DNA of 64,000 nucleotides from assembly GCF_035222375.1 (NCBI RefSeq), contig NC_085890.1, positions 1,178,001-1,242,000 of the forward strand, written 5' to 3'. A program made the position numbers and the translations under genes. Below the pieces are notes generated by a model. The model did not search any database, was not told the DNA's origin, and saw only the letters and a program-made list of their open reading frames with translations. Of the stretch, positions 41,627 to 55,600 are shown one piece after another. The stretch comes from Podospora pseudocomata (lineage: Eukaryota > Ascomycota > Sordariomycetes > Sordariales > Podosporaceae). Positions within the stretch are counted from its first letter, which is position 1. Every line of letters starts with the position of its first letter.

Positions 41627-42891
41627 TGCATCGGGTATCGCTCCGGTGAAGCCGCTGCTGCTGCTAACCTCGACGATGCGCCGCGATGACGGTATAAGAG
41701 ATAGGGCATGGAATTATGACTGGAACTGTGGAACCATTGAGTTGCGGCGAAAGGTGAATACAGTCGTAGCAGCTCAACGGACGACTGCAGGACGTTGGGA
41801 GACGATGTTGTTTAGGCGGTGGTTGGAATTGCAGCGACCTGTCCTTGATCTGTGACGCCGAAGGCCCAAAAGCAAACCCGCTAAGTTTCAATTAATTAAT
41901 TACGCCGTGGCCTGGTAGCGAGTGCATTTGGTGAAGAGATCGTGAGAAAGACGGTGGCGCATGGAGAAATATCTTGGCCGGTACAAGGGAGAGTTCCTGT
42001 TCGCGCACATTCAGCAGCAAGGCGTCTCTTCGTTGCTGTGAGAGACGGAGAGATGCTGCGGTGGGAGGTGATGGGTTGCGTCGGCCAGGTTCCCCCCTCG
42101 GACCACTGCGTTCCAGCGTTCCTAGCCACTGCGCCGGGGCCACCCCTGCGAAGCCGTTCGTTTGACCAAAGTGGCCAATCAGTGCCAAGGATCACCCAAC
42201 GGCATCAAGTGCCTTGGACCTCACCTCTACCGGGGCATGACTTACACGACTGCGATCTCTCTTCCCTCCGGCTACTTTTCAGTCCCTGATATCTATGAAA
42301 AGAACCTCCATAGCCACAAGGAAACATGTTTGTCCTCTATCATGTCAGGCCGACAAAGCTCTTCTACTCAAGCCTCACGCTTGCTCTTCTTATTCATGCT
42401 TACCTTCCACCGAGCAGGTCCACACACATTTCAGCCAATCTTGTTTATGAGGAGAATCCAAATTATGTTGATATTACGATGGACTACTCTACTGCCGGCA
42501 AATTCATAGTCTCTCCTACCCTAGGACAATATCTCTCAAATATCCTTCTATCAGGCGCCCAAATCATCAGCCAGCAACATGCACTTATCCATTATCAAAA
42601 CAAGGACGCAAGTCCCGGATAACTGCATCCTCCATAGAACACGCCAAGATTCTACGCACTGACCACCCTCCCCTCAAGTGGGTGGGGTTGATTGGAAGCT
42701 GACAGTTGCAAGTGCGGGGCGACACCCTGAGGAAAGTAAACAAATATTCTTGTGTTTTTGCGGAGCGACCGCGGCTTGACCTGATTTGACGAACTCTCGA
42801 TTTGCGACAACGACGACCTTTTCTCCTCCCCGACACTACCTGACCATCACCAGCGGGCACCGGGGATTTCTGCATACAAATCAACGCCACC
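41627..42891. other. Divergent promoter region of LysM gene and smc2
   Basis: 1.27 kb with no recognisable gene. Overlapping short open frames on both strands at 41892-42290 lack family resemblance. A short AT stretch (attaattaatta) sits near 41891. Confidence 0.45.
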
Positions 42892-45800
42892 ATGAGGGTG
42901 ACGGAACTAATTATCGATGTGAGTTTCACCGCCCAGGCTTTCTCTTGCTTGTCGTTGCTCTCCAACATTGGGCACCGCTAACCAGTTGTCGCATCACCAA
43001 AACAACAGGGCTTCAAGTCCTACGCCGTCCGCACCGTAATCTCGGGCTGGGACGAATCCTTCAACTCCATCACCGGCCTCAACGGCTCGGGAAAATCCAA
43101 CATCCTCGACGCCATCTGCTTCGTCCTTGGCATCACCCACCTCTCCACCGTCCGCGCGCAAAACCTCCAGGATCTCATCTACAAGCGCGGCCAGGCCGGC
43201 GTGACAAAGGCCAGCGTCACCATTGTGTTCGACAACAAAGACAAGAAGCGATCGCCCATCGGCTTCGAGGAATACGCCACCATCTCGGTAACGCGACAGA
43301 TCGTGCTGGGGGGCACGACGAAATACCTGATCAATGGCCACCGCGCGCAGCAGCAGACGGTGCAGAACCTGTTTCAGAGTGTACAGCTCAACATCAACAA
43401 CCCCAACTTCTTGATTATGCAAGGTCGGATTACAAAGGTGCTGAACATGAAGGCGGTGGAGATTCTGGCCATGATTGAGGAGGCGGCGGGGACGAGGATG
43501 TTTGAGGATAGGAGGGATAAGGCGTTCAAGACGATGGCGAAGAAGGATCTGAAGCTGCAGGAGATTACAGAGCTGCTGCGGGATGAGATTGAGCCAAAGT
43601 TGGAGAAGCTGAGGACGGAGAAGAGGGCGTTTTTGGACTTTCAGCAGACACAGAATGATCTCGAGAGGTTAACGAGGATAGTGGTGGCGCATGACTATGT
43701 CGTGTGTCAGGAGAAGCTGAAGCAGTCGGGGTCGGATCTAGAGGTGAAGAAGCAACGGCAGAAGGATCTGGAGGCTTCGGCGGAGAGGTTGAAGAGCGAG
43801 ATTTCAAATTTGGAAGAGGATGTGGAAAGAGTAAAGGCGCAGAGGGATAAGGAGTTGAGGAAAGGAGGAAAGGCGCAGGCGCTGGAGGAGGCGGTCAAGA
43901 AGTACTCGAACGAGCTTGTACGGCTAGCTACGGTGATCGACCTGAAGCGGACCAGTCTGGCGGAGGAGGAGGAAAGAAAGATTCAGGCTGAGAAGGCTGT
44001 TACCGAGCTGGAGGCGACACTGCAGGAAAAGACCAAGGCGTATGAGAAGACCAAGGCTAAATACGACACAGCGAAGGATGCGGTGGAAAAGCAGAGTCAG
44101 GAGGTGGAATCCAAGGAGGAACTGCTGCAGACGCTGCAAACCGGTGTTGCATCCAAGGAAGGCCAGGAGAGTGGTTATCAGGGTCAATTACAAGATGCGA
44201 GGAACCGGGTGACTGCTGCTACGACGGAGCAGGAGCAGGCCAAGATCAAGATTGCGCATTTGGAGAAGCGGATAAAGGAGGAGGAACCGCGAGCAAAGAA
44301 GGCCAAAGAGGCAAACGCTGGGCTGTTGAACGAGTTGGAAGGGCTCAAGGTGCAGGCTCAGAGGCTGGAAAAGGAGCTGGCCAAGCTTGGGTTCCAACCA
44401 GGGTCAGAAGGCGAGCTGTACAAACAGGAAAGTCAGCTCCAACAGATCATTCGTAATCTGCGCCAAGAGTCGGATGCTCTGAAGCGCAAGGTTGCCAATA
44501 TCGATTTCAACTATGCGGATCCAGTGCCAAACTTTGATCGCTCCAAGGTCAAGGGTTTGGTGGCTCAGCTGTTCACTCTCGACAAGCAGTTCATTCAGGC
44601 TGGTACGGCTCTGGAGATTTGCGCTGGCGGTCGTCTCTACAACGTTGTTGTGGATACTGAGGTTACTGGTACACAGCTCCTGCAGGGCGGTAGGTTGCGG
44701 AAGCGCGTTACCATCATTCCCCTAAACAAGATTGCTGCGTTCAAGGCCTCTGCTCAGACAGTTGCCACGGCGCAAAAAATCTGCCCGGGGAGGGTCGACT
44801 TGGCTTTGTCTCTTGTCGGTTATGACGAGGAGGTCTCGAGGGCGATGGAGTACGTCTTTGGCAACACGCTCATTTGCGCGGATGCCGAGACTGCCAAGAA
44901 GGTGACTTTCGACCCCAACGTCAGGATGCGCAGTATTACTCTCGAAGGCGATGCCTATGACCCCTCGGGTACCCTTTCCGGCGGCAGCGCTCCCAACTCC
45001 AGCGGTGTCTTGGTGACCCTGCAAAAGCTCAACGAGATCACCAGACAGCTCAAGGAAGCCGAGGCCAACTTGGGCTTGCTTCATAATCACATCGCCCGTG
45101 AGAAGTCCAAGCTCGACCAGGCCAAGAAGATCAAGCAGGAGCTCGACCTCAAGTCCCACGAGATCAAGCTTGCCGAGGAGCAAATCAGCGGAAACTCTGC
45201 TTCGTCCATCATCCAGGATGTCCAAAACATGAAGGAGACGATTGGCCAGCTCAAGGAGTCTATTGTCGAGGCTAAGCAGCGACAGGTGGAGGCCTCGGCT
45301 GACGTCAAGCGCATCGAGAAGGACATGAAGGACTTTGACAACAACAAGGACGGTAAACTGGAGGAACTGCAGAAAACGGTCAACAGCCTCCGTGCTTCGG
45401 TCGCCAAGATGCAAACCTCGCTCAAGACTCTGCAGAAAGAGCTGCAAAACGCCCAGCTGGACTCTGAGCAAGTCTCTGCTGACTTGGCCGCCGCCAGGGA
45501 GCAAGTGCAGGAGATTGATCTGGCTATTGCCTCGCAGCAGGAGGAACTCACCGCCCTGGCCTCCAAGGCTGAAACGATCAAGACCACCCATGACGAAGCC
45601 CAGTCCGAACTTGATGCGGAAAGGCGGAAACTCTCTGTGTTTGACTCGGAGCTCAAGTCTCTTGAACAGGCCACCCGCTCCAAGACCTCGCGCATTGCCG
45701 AGGAGAAGCTTGAGCTTCAGAAGTTGGGCCATCAGATTGAGAAATTCGGCAAGGAGTCACAGTCTGCACTGGCGCATATCCAAGCCTTGGAAAAGGAACA

Positions 45801-46577
45801 CGAGTGGATCCCCGACGCAAAGGATCAGTTTGGTCGTCCCGGCACGCCCTATGATTTTAGGGGACAGAATTCTAATATTTCAGAGCTGAAGGCCACGGAG
45901 AGGAACCTGAGGGAGAGGAGCCAGGGGTTGAGGAAGAAGATCAACCCCAAGGTGATGAACATGATCGACAGCGTGGAGAAGAAGGAGGTGGCGCTGAAGC
46001 ACATGATGAAGACGGTGATGAGGGATAAGAGAAAGATTGAGGAGACGATTGTGAGTCTGGATGACTATAAGAAGAGGGCGTTGGAGGAGACGTGGAGGAA
46101 GGTGAATGGGGACTTTGGGGCCATTTTCGAGGAGCTCCTCCCTGGGTCTTTTGCGAAATTAGACCCACCAGAAGGGAAGACGATTAGTGATGGGTTGGAG
46201 GTGAAGGTTTGTCTTGGGAAGGTGTGGAAGGAGAGTCTGACGGAGTTGTCCGGTGGTCAGAGGTATGTATTCTTTTTGGTATGAAACGGGATGTGTGCTG
46301 ACGGAACATTAGATCGCTCATTGCACTTAGTCTGATCATGGCGCTGCTGCAGTTTAAGCCGGCGCCGATGTATATTTTGGATGAGGTTGACGCCGCGTTG
46401 GATTTGTCGCATACGCAGAACATTGGAAGGCTGATCAAGACGAGGTTCAAGGGGAGTCAGTTTATTGTTGTGAGCTTGAAGGATGGGATGTTTCAGAATG
46501 CGAATAGGATTTTTAGGACGAGGTTTAGTGAGGGGACTAGTATGGTGCAGGCTTTGACGCCGGCGGATTTGAGGTGA
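42892..46577 (+). CDS. SMC2: Condensin ATPase subunit SMC2
   Basis: Three exons, 42892-42918, 43009-46262 and 46313-46577; 1181 residues, as expected. It starts [15 protein letters not shown], then Walker [10 protein letters not shown] (about 32-40). A long coiled coil follows (about 170-500), then the hinge ([45 protein letters not shown] to [13 protein letters not shown]), a second coiled coil, and the ABC signature [11 protein letters not shown] at about 1087-1096. Walker B is [12 protein letters not shown] (about 1113-1124). Family knowledge: with SMC4 and non-SMC subunits it forms condensin, which compacts chromosomes in mitosis. Markers of SMC2 over SMC4 are the N-terminal extension-free start and LTPADLR at the end. 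Exon 1 codes only nine residues. All exon joins are forced by conserved sequence. Confidence 0.96.
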
Positions 46578-47226
46578 GAAGTGTGTTTATGAATGAGGTT
46601 GGGATGGGTGTTTGGAGTTTGGGAGGGTGGGGTGGGAAAGCATGGATGGCTGGATACAAAGGGATGGATGGGTTGCTTTTTGTTTGTTTGGTTTTCTGTT
46701 TGTTGATATGGGGATGGGAGTGGTAGATATGATGAATGACTTTTCAAGTTGTACACGATATCATAGTATGTGTGAGTTTGGCCGTGGCTGTGTTTAGTGG
46801 GATACATTGTATTTTGTCTTGATTGTCATTTCGTTGGTGTGTCTACGTTGTTGACTGCAAATAATCATAGGACAGGCTATATTCCTTCGTCTGAACACCC
46901 GTCTGCAGCATATATGTGTTGGGTTTATGTAGGTAAACAACGTGATGTAACCGACTGACAAATGTCAGCTGTCTTTGGGTGGAAGTTGGCAGAGGCAAAA
47001 CGGCTTTGTCTGTGAAGTGATTGTCTTGTATTATTACACAAAATCTACTCTGCATATACAAGGAACTTTTGTCTCTCTGTCACCATCTATCCCCTGTTCT
47101 TGCCAATATCCAGATCGCCTTATGGTTCTATATATCTTCTCCGCCCCCTCTCAAACCATCCTCCCCAACTGACTCTCTCTATCATCACCCACTCTCCCTC
47201 TCATCTCAATCAGTGCCCAGGCTCTC
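46578..47226. other. Intergenic between convergent smc2 and MOSC genes
   Basis: 3' UTRs only; no gene or repeat seen. Confidence 0.4.
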
Positions 47227-49224
47227 TTACTGATTAATATACCTATGCCCGCCCCTCTCTCCCACCTCCACACTCATCCCAACCTCAACCCAGCTCTCCA
47301 ATTTCTCCTCCCCATCAAACAAGGGCGTCAACTGCATCCCCAAACACCCCTTCAGCCTCGCCCCCTCATCCACATCCCTCAGCTTCCTCAAGCTCCTATC
47401 CGGCTCAACCGGATGCCTAAACCCACTATCCTGATTCACATTCGGCATCTTGCACCTCACCGTCCGGCACGACACATGAAAAGTTGCAGCAGCAGGCTTG
47501 CTCTTCTCCCCCTCGGCATCATCACCCTTCTTAAAACTAACCTTTTTCCACGTCTCCTCATCATAAGGGGGGTTGTTTTCCTCGGGACCGTCGACTAAGA
47601 AAGAAATCGGGGGTGTCAGTGGCTGTGGGGCCACGCTTCCAGGGGAGGGGGAACAGTAAACGCCGCAAAGAAAAATAAGACAAGAAAAAAAGGGTGTGTG
47701 TGGAGTAGCGAGCGGCTCAAGAGACAACACCGCGGGGAAGAAAAGGTACAGTAGCAGGGGGGGAAAGAAGAGAAAAGAAAAAAAGTCTCGTCGTCCCGAG
47801 TCCACTTCAGCCCATTGTCAAAACTCTCCCCCCAGCCCAGAAAAACTCCCCGCTTTCCGTGCTTCCGTGAAACAAACCAACAGGGTCCAGGGGACTCGAA
47901 ACAACAGTCTTGATGATAACAGCAACAAAAAAGGAGAAAAAAAAAGTATCGAAACATACCAATGATGTTGGCGCGAAACCTCCGCGCGTCCAAGTCTTGT
48001 TCGAGATTCTCGTCTTTAGTGATCTTGGCGCTGAAGTCGCGGATGCTGGAGAGGTTAAGGAGATGTAGTGGATACTGCCGCAAATGGCCGTGTTAGAAAA
48101 CAACACAAAAAAGTCACACCCATCGTCAGCCCCTCTTTCTTAGTTGATTTGCGCGAGTGAGTGGTGGTGTGTTTCATCACCAAAAAGTCTGTGGGTAGGA
48201 CGGTAAATCGAACCACGCTCTTCATTCACAAGCCAAAAAATGCCGAAGGGAGGGGAGGGAGGGGGGTGTGCAGAGAGTAAAAAAATGAAAAAAATATGAG
48301 AGATAAAAAAAAACAAAAGCTTACAGCATCCTGAAATCCAGTCACAGGCTGGTAACCCGCCTCCTCCCTCCCCGGCGCACACCTATGCACCTCTCTCAAT
48401 CGGCCCGGGTCGACTCGAAAAAGCCCGAGCCTGTTGCTCACCCCCAGGTACAGCGCCAACTCCCGAGGTAGGTCCTTTTCCATGTTCAGCGCCGACACCA
48501 CGTCCTTCCAAATCCTGACCTCTTCCCTCTCGTACCCTTGGGACTCAATCTCGTCTTGCGATGGGAAACTCACCGGGAGGACAAGCTGCTTCTGCGGGAC
48601 CGCACCGCGGCCCCATGCGAGCTTGGCGGCCACCCAGCTGACGACCCCGCGGAGGCCTGGCTCTTGCCAGGGGAAGCTGATGAGGAGAAAGGAGTCTTTG
48701 ATGCTGGCGTCCGAGTAGAGCGGTTTACCCCGGGCTTTGACCGGGTCCGGGCTGAAAAGCTCCACGGTGACGGTGGCTAGGAGGGGAAACTGCCGCTGGG
48801 TGATGAATTCCCAGCTTTCTTGAGGCTGGAGCTTGTCTTCTGCTGACGATGGGTTGGTGCTGAGAGGAAAAGGGGATTTGAGTTGAGCAAAGGTGTAGAG
48901 GCGGTCAAACTCCAGGCCGTAGGGGAGTACCTTGCTCGAGGTGAGTTGGATGCCTTTGCATGACTTGACTGGGTAGATCCATAGCTGGTCGATGGTGGTT
49001 TTTGATGGTGAGGTTGTAGTAGTCTTCTTCTTGCTTTTGGTGTGCTTCACACCGATGGGCGAATGTGTTTCAAGCAGTGCATCGCGCTGTGATGGGGGTA
49101 TGGGGGGAAAGTAGATGAACAGAGGCAAGAGGAAAACGGTAATGGTGGAAATCAACAGGAGAAGGCCGGTAGCGTCAATGACTGGGCCGCTCCGCAGCAA
49201 CACCGAGTCCGGGTCCTGGTCCAT
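47227..49224 (-). CDS. Membrane-anchored MOSC-domain protein (mARC-like molybdenum-cofactor protein)
   Basis: Three exons, 48325-49224, 47960-48074 and 47227-47594; 460 residues. An N-terminal membrane anchor (VIDATGLLLLISTITVFLLPLFIYF, about 15-40) is followed by the MOSC N-terminal beta-barrel (IDQLWIYPVKSCKGIQLTSSKVLPYGLEFDR). The MOSC domain itself has LLNLSSIRDFSAKI, DLDARRFRANIIVDGPEENN and CRTVRCKMPNVNQDSG. The Cys before the PNV motif is the expected molybdenum ligand of the mARC/MOCOS group. Family knowledge: animal mARC reduces N-hydroxylated compounds on the outer mitochondrial membrane with cytochrome b5 and its reductase. The fungal substrate is unknown. The introns are long for this genome (250 and 365 nt) and rich in T and GA runs, so intron retention or alternative joins are possible. 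The exon joins are in frame and restore conserved motifs. Confidence 0.88.
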
Positions 49225-52200
49225 TTGTTGCCGAATTTGTCGGTCGGTCGGCCGGACGTCTGCACGATATCTTGTGGCCGTCTGCTGCTTGAATAATTAT
49301 TGTTTTTTTTTTGTTTTTTTTCGGCGGTTGACCGTTCGGTTGCAGTTGGCAGCTTCCCGGCGTGGCGGTTGGTGTCACCGACTTGCGCGCCCCCAACGTC
49401 TCACTTGGGACCGAATTACCTAATAACACGTCTTATTCACTAGCTGGCCATTAATTAGGTACTATCCACCACAACCCAAAATCCTTTTAAATTCATGTTC
49501 TCTCTAATTGCATTGCAATTTTTTTTTTTTTTGGATCGCTGTGTGTTTGCGGGAAGGGCAAATCATCCAAGTTCATGACTTAAACCTGTTAAATATCACA
49601 GAGCTGTGTTTTGAGTGGCTGACTAGTGCGATTGTTAAAGTCGTCGGAACCACAAATCGGCGATGCAGGTACCTTTTGATGGGTAATAAGAGTATATCAG
49701 ATGTTCTGCGGGTCAAGACATGGGCCACAACCAGTTGTTATTCAGTGCTTAAAGGGGCAAAAGAGAACTAAAATAGATATATGATTGACGGCAGGCCGCG
49801 TCAACAGTCGCTATACCCATATGAGTCGCTGTGATGTCCTACGTCAACCTGAAACCAAAAGACAAAAAGATTGTCAAGAGTTCGGATGGCGATCGAGCTC
49901 TCTGAGTATTCCCGACGGATCAAACCCCTATCGACCCGGCAATTTGACATAGGGCTGGCTTTAGCCCCATCAACCCGATTTGCTCTCCCTGCTATGTCTG
50001 GATGGACATGTGTCTGATTGGGCTTCTTCGCCGCAGGTTTTGTCGGATCGCACTCCGCGCGCCAGTACAAGAAGAACCGGGAATGCGCCCCGAAAACAGC
50101 GACTGGAGCCGGTCACTGCATCTTGCCGGGAAGGAACAATACTGGTTGACGCACGCCGCGCCCATGTCGGTGCGCTGCTGGTTGAATACAGCAGCTGGTT
50201 GGGCCTTGTGAGAGTCTTTTTACCCTACCCAACCCCCGAGATACTTACCCAGAAAACCTGAGTGTTTTTTTGCGCGGCCACCTTTTCCTTATTTTGTCAT
50301 TTGTGTCGCATTCATTGGCACCCTGGCGTGATTAGGGTGGCGCAAGCTTGATCTGATCTTCACTACGCCTATGGGACAAGTGGGAGATACAGTCCGATAC
50401 AAATCTCTGACATAACCATATTCATGTTGCACAGAGACCATTTTTGTGGCCAAGAAACCCGCTGGAGAGGTAGCGCTCCGCTTCTACTACCCTCCACCTT
50501 CGGCAATGCCAGACTATCTGCGCCGCTACCGGTCTATCCAAAAGACTAGGAGAAACCGCCACTGCAGAAACCACTCGAAAATTCTGTTTCTCACAGAGGC
50601 TACAAGTAGCGCAGGCTGAGGAACACTTGCCCAGAAGCACGGGACGGAAAAGGCAAGGGGTAGGGGTAAGTAATGCGGATGTTGGCTGATGAGCCTTCTC
50701 TGTGTGACTGTGGTTCCGTTAGATGTAGCATGTACCATCGATTTCCACATGTGCCTAACCAAAGTCAGCAAGAGTTCCTGGCGTGATAAACATATGCCTA
50801 GGCTTTCGCCCGCCTCGTCTTCAGCTACCTCAAAGGGAAGGATCACGTGTCTGTCATAGCGGTTGGTTTGAGTAGGAGTTTGCATACACCTCGGCCACCT
50901 TGTGAGTCGACCCAATCCAGGCCGCATGCCGCAGGTAGGCGAAATGAGGCTATAGTAAACAGCTCAATATTAAGACTGAACGCCGGGCTTCCCTCCGAGC
51001 CCTGTATCTACCAGATGGGGACGACCGTGTAGATGTAGGTCGTGAAGCGTACAAGTTAGGCAGGCAGCGGTCCGGATAGTCAACCGTGGCGCCAACAGAT
51101 ATAGAAATCAGACAAGGCTTAGGTCCACTCTCGAACAAGATTGGCAGTTGCAAGGCGTCTCGTCATCCATGAGGGTGTGGCTATCATGTCTGAAAAGGGG
51201 TATTGAAGCCATCAGTGACTGGCTGAGAAGCGCTCACCATGCGGAGATGGGCCCACACTGGCAGGCGCCAACATATCGCGAGGAGATGATATTCATCGGC
51301 GCAACTATGCGGACGAATACGTGCGAGAGCACTGAGCACTACACTCGTGAGGTTGTATGGGCGAAGTAGTTGCCGTATGGAGATGGAAAGGGGTTCCCGA
51401 GTGGAGATGGGACCTGTCTCCATCAACAACACGGTGGCTCCATGCGAGGGCCGCGGTGCCATGCTCACAATGGGGGCTGTGTCGATAAGCCGACTTACAG
51501 CCCGAACTGAACCAACGCATGAGGGCAATCTCATACCGGCAAGTCATGGGACATGGAGTTGGTGAGGCTCAGCAAAAATGTTTCGACTTTGGGCACGCTC
51601 TCAGTGGTGAAGGAGAGCGCCTGGGAAATGAATGCTATGCTCGAAGTTTTGCCGAGAACGGACAGAAGTTAGACCAGGAAGACATTTCGGGGGAAACCAC
51701 ACAATAGAGAGAGGTACCTGTAGACGAAAGCGGCATCTTTAGCCATGGAAGGCACACCGCCACAAGTTGCCCTCTGAGGCATCGTCATATCGCAGTTCTT
51801 GTCGACAGAGAGACTTCATGATACACGGTAACTCTTGATCCCGAAGGTCAGTTGTCTCTCTCAGAGTCTGAGATAGGTGGAGCTATGAATCAAAGCCACA
51901 CGGGATTGAACATGTCGTCATGGATGGTTCAGTCTTGTCAGATTCAAGATGAGAGAGCGGACAGTCCTCAACGGGCAGTTCATCCGGATCCATTGGCCGA
52001 GGTATGACGGTCGGTCGAGGTCTGTGCCCTGCAGCAAGACCGGGCAAGGCCCGGATTGAACGGCAGTTCTCGAGAGAAGAAAAAAGGATGCAGGTGCAGC
52101 ATGTGTGCAGCATGTGGAGCGGGCAGCGAGGGCCACAAAGGAGGAGAGTCGTTGAAATGGCCAAGGTTTGTGAGGGTTTAGTGTAACGGTTTTTGACGTA

Positions 52201-52600
52201 GAGTTGGCAGCTGGCCCGGCGTTTTTGCTCGAGGTGGAGCATCTGAAGCTCGGCCCTCGTCTCATTGGAGTGCGAGATGACGCCAGAGAGCGGCCCCTGC
52301 AGGCCGGGCCGGCGCACTTGGGACGAACCCCCAGCCGCCCGTGGCACAGCGATAGGTTAGCCCCGCTACCCGCCGTTTGGGCTCAACGGGCCCCCATCAG
52401 GGCAGGCACCGGTAGCCGACCCCTCCGAGACATGAGTGAGCGGCAGGAGAATTCTTTTTTTCTTTTTCTTTTCTTTACATCAAACCCTTTTCACTCATCT
52501 TCTTCAACTGTCACTCTGTCCCTATGGCATAGTCCGGGCATCCCAAAAATACTTTTCACTGCGCTGCGACTATCTGCGGAATTATGGGCCATGATCATGC
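49225..52600. other. Gene-poor region, first part
   Basis: 3.4 kb with T runs near 49302-49320 and 49520-49534. Open frames are short and lie on both strands (for example 50526-50927 minus, 51184-51534 minus, 51883-52347 minus), and none has a recognisable domain or fungal-like codon pattern. No inverted repeats or transposon ends were noticed by eye. It may hold long non-coding RNA or decayed sequence, but I cannot support any feature. Confidence 0.4.
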
Positions 52601-55600
52601 TGCTGCAATGGCGGCGTATCTAATGTAGTTGACATATAACATCCAGATCTCGGGATGGCTGTGCACGCCATCGATCCACCAGCACATGCAACACGACCGA
52701 CCATTGAAAAGAACACGAAGACATTTTCATGCTTGATTGACGTGGATGCACGTCGATCTCCAAGCGGCAGTCCCGACGAGATCGACACCCTAGGAATATC
52801 GTCAACGACAGGGCTTGGCATGGTGTTGCATGAACTTGGCTCTTCGTTGGTGTCAATATTCATTTCGATCGATATGTGGGCCGAGCATTCTTCTAGAAGG
52901 ACAAAAGAACCACTGTGCCGGGCCCTCCCCCAGTCGCGGTCCTACAGTATCACGGCATATCCGACACAGCAGGTCATTACTGTGTATGTTCCTTCTCAGT
53001 GAAGCCTCACCTATCTAGTGCTTGGGCTAGCGAGTACGAATTCTTATACCAAATAGTGAAGCAGCTAAGCTACCTAGGTGATAAAAGTGATAGAGAAGGC
53101 CCTGACGTCAACTGTCGACATACTATCAGGTAGAACACCAGACATGTCATATCAAACACGAACAATTGCTTGCTTTTTGTGTCTTTTGGAACTTTCCGAT
53201 TTCCACCTCGCTGGCACGATTCCCTGATTGGGCAAGGTTAAATCGGTTAAAATTGTTGACAGCAGCTTATGCATGTGGGGTTTTCTTTTACAGTGACATC
53301 CATCGTCGAAATCTGGTAGGTAGGGTGGGATGCACTTTCCAGGTTCTCTGCCAGGCTCGCTCTTGCCAGCAGCGGCCCTGTGGCACGACACCTCGACCGC
53401 CAGATCTGCTCTTTCCATGTTCGCTGCAACCTTCCCTTTCATTCTCTGGCGTCTACTCCAATTGGGGGCCGAAAACTCTTCACTTTCTTACCGTTGATTT
53501 TCAACTTTTATGTCGATTGTTCAACTGACAGTAAATCACCGTCGGATCTTTCATGCAATGCCTGATCACCTCCAGGACACAGCCTGACCTGACCCGGACC
53601 CAGACGGACCATATCCGACCAACCAACACCCTGTCTTCGTGACTACTGACGCCCTCGCAGCATCAATGGCTGCGGATGACGGCATGTGAGTTAATATCAC
53701 AGAAAAACACTCTTCCTGCGGAGGACCCATGGATTGCCAAGCTGGGCAGCTATAGGTGAGTGGGTGCGGTCTTATCGCCCACATCTTGCATGGATCCAGA
53801 TCTCGATAATACCACTTTGGGCAGTGAACTCCTTTTCCACTTGCTTCTTGGAGCTCTCGCAGCCGTTGGCTCGTGCCCAACCCGGAAGCAAGCCATGGAT
53901 CTCTTCTTTTTTGTCCCTCGACGCACTGTCACCTCCCTCACCCGTCCTCGGTGTTGAAAGTCGGCACTGTCGTTGCCCGATTTTATCACATGCCCACGCT
54001 AGCAACCCCGATAGCTCCGTAACGGTTCCGGATCGTGGGGTCTGCCGGTTAGACCAGCGACCTCCTGCATCGGCGCATCCTGACAGAGTCTCCTAACCTA
54101 AGAACGAATAGCTCGAGCCCACAGAAGCCACCGTTCAATCGGCTTGCTCCTTTTTCCACAACGGACGACGGTTGACACAGACCCCGGTCAAGCCCTGGGA
54201 GTGCAGGCCCGACTGTTGCGAGCGTGCATGGGATGGCTGCTTGTCGATTTCCCAGGCTGTCCATGGCTGCCACGCTCAAGGCCTCGAAAGAGCAACGGGG
54301 ACACCTTGCCGCAGGGCCGTGCGCATCGGCGCCCTTCACAGCAGCAACAGGCCACAGCTGCCTGTCTACTGCAGGTGCTAACCGTACCGAACGGCCTGCA
54401 GTTCCTAGCTCCAACGGACATGCACAGTGAGCTTGTAGAACCATTCTTCACTGTCAGCATCGGGGCTGCTCGCACGATCGAAGCAGTCTCATCGCCCACA
54501 GCCAGCTCGGCTCCACTGACGTGCCATGGCGTTGCGGTGGATGTTGGCAAGGGGCCCAGCTTTGGCCTAGGCCTAGGTAGCACCAGCAGCATCCCTGAAG
54601 GTCGAACGGTTCCTTCGTCGTTCACCCACTCGCAGGGGGGGCCACCACCCAAGAGATGCACGACCACCACCACATCAGATGAACCGCACAAGATGAGAGC
54701 GGCTTTGCTGCACTTGAACCACGCAGCCGCCGAAGATCAAACCACAGAATATCTTCCAGATGTTGTGTCCTTTCCTCGCAATCTGGTGGGAGGGCTAGGA
54801 TGTCCCCCGGCACTCCCTTGACCTTAATATCAGAACGTTAAGCATGTATCGACAAGTATCTTTGGACCCCTGCTTCAAGTACTTTGTACCGAACCATCCC
54901 CCTGCTGAAGAGCTAAACAGCCCCTTTCAACACCCCACTGGAGGGGTTTGGCTTTCTGTGGAGTGTGGTGTTATTGTGGTTGTTGCGCTGCTGTTGCTGT
55001 CTTCTGCCGGGCCTTACGATACAATCCTTTTGCAGCTAGCTAGGGGCTCAGTCCTCGGGTACCTTGATGACCGGTCATCGCGGAGCATGCCACGATGTTG
55101 GGTGGATATGGAGAGCTGGCCTGCGGGGAATAGGGAGGGTCCTTCCATGATGGAAGGAAATACCGATACAGATATATCACCACGATCAACAAAAACTTGG
55201 CGCTGAACATTCCATTTCGCGATAACAGGCCATTGTGTTGTGTATTCGAGCACCTTCCTGTGAGGTCCAGAGAAGGCTTACCAAGGATATTTAGACATGC
55301 ACTATGCTTGAGGCTGGATGGATTACCGGTAGCCTGTGGCCGCTACCTACCTAGGTAGTATGGATGCAGAAGCCGCGGGCTGGGTGGCAGGGTTATACCC
55401 ACAACTGACACCCCCCTTCACCCCCGCGCACATTCTCTGGACCGGGCCGGGCTGGCTGATCCTGGACAACTGCCCCCTGGACGACTGGCTATGACCGTTG
55501 GAGATTGTCCATACCAGTAACTGATCGACTAATAAGATCGAACCCAGTAGGCGCGCTTCCGCCCATACCTTACATCTCCCCAGATCTGCCCTCACCAGTA

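Noticed and set aside
42162-42622. Overlapping short open frames between the LysM gene and smc2
   Set aside because: No conserved motif, and both strands are equally open. Better read as promoter or leader sequence.
44722-45732. 336-codon leucine-rich open frame on the minus strand inside smc2
   Set aside because: It is the mirror of the SMC2 coiled coil: Lys/Glu/Gln codons read backwards as Leu/Phe/Ser. SMC2 on the plus strand is certain.
54144-54821. 225-codon plus-strand open frame in the gene-poor region
   Set aside because: No recognisable motif, codon use unlike the real genes, and equally long open frames overlap it on the minus strand (54188-54691). Kept only as part of the gap description.
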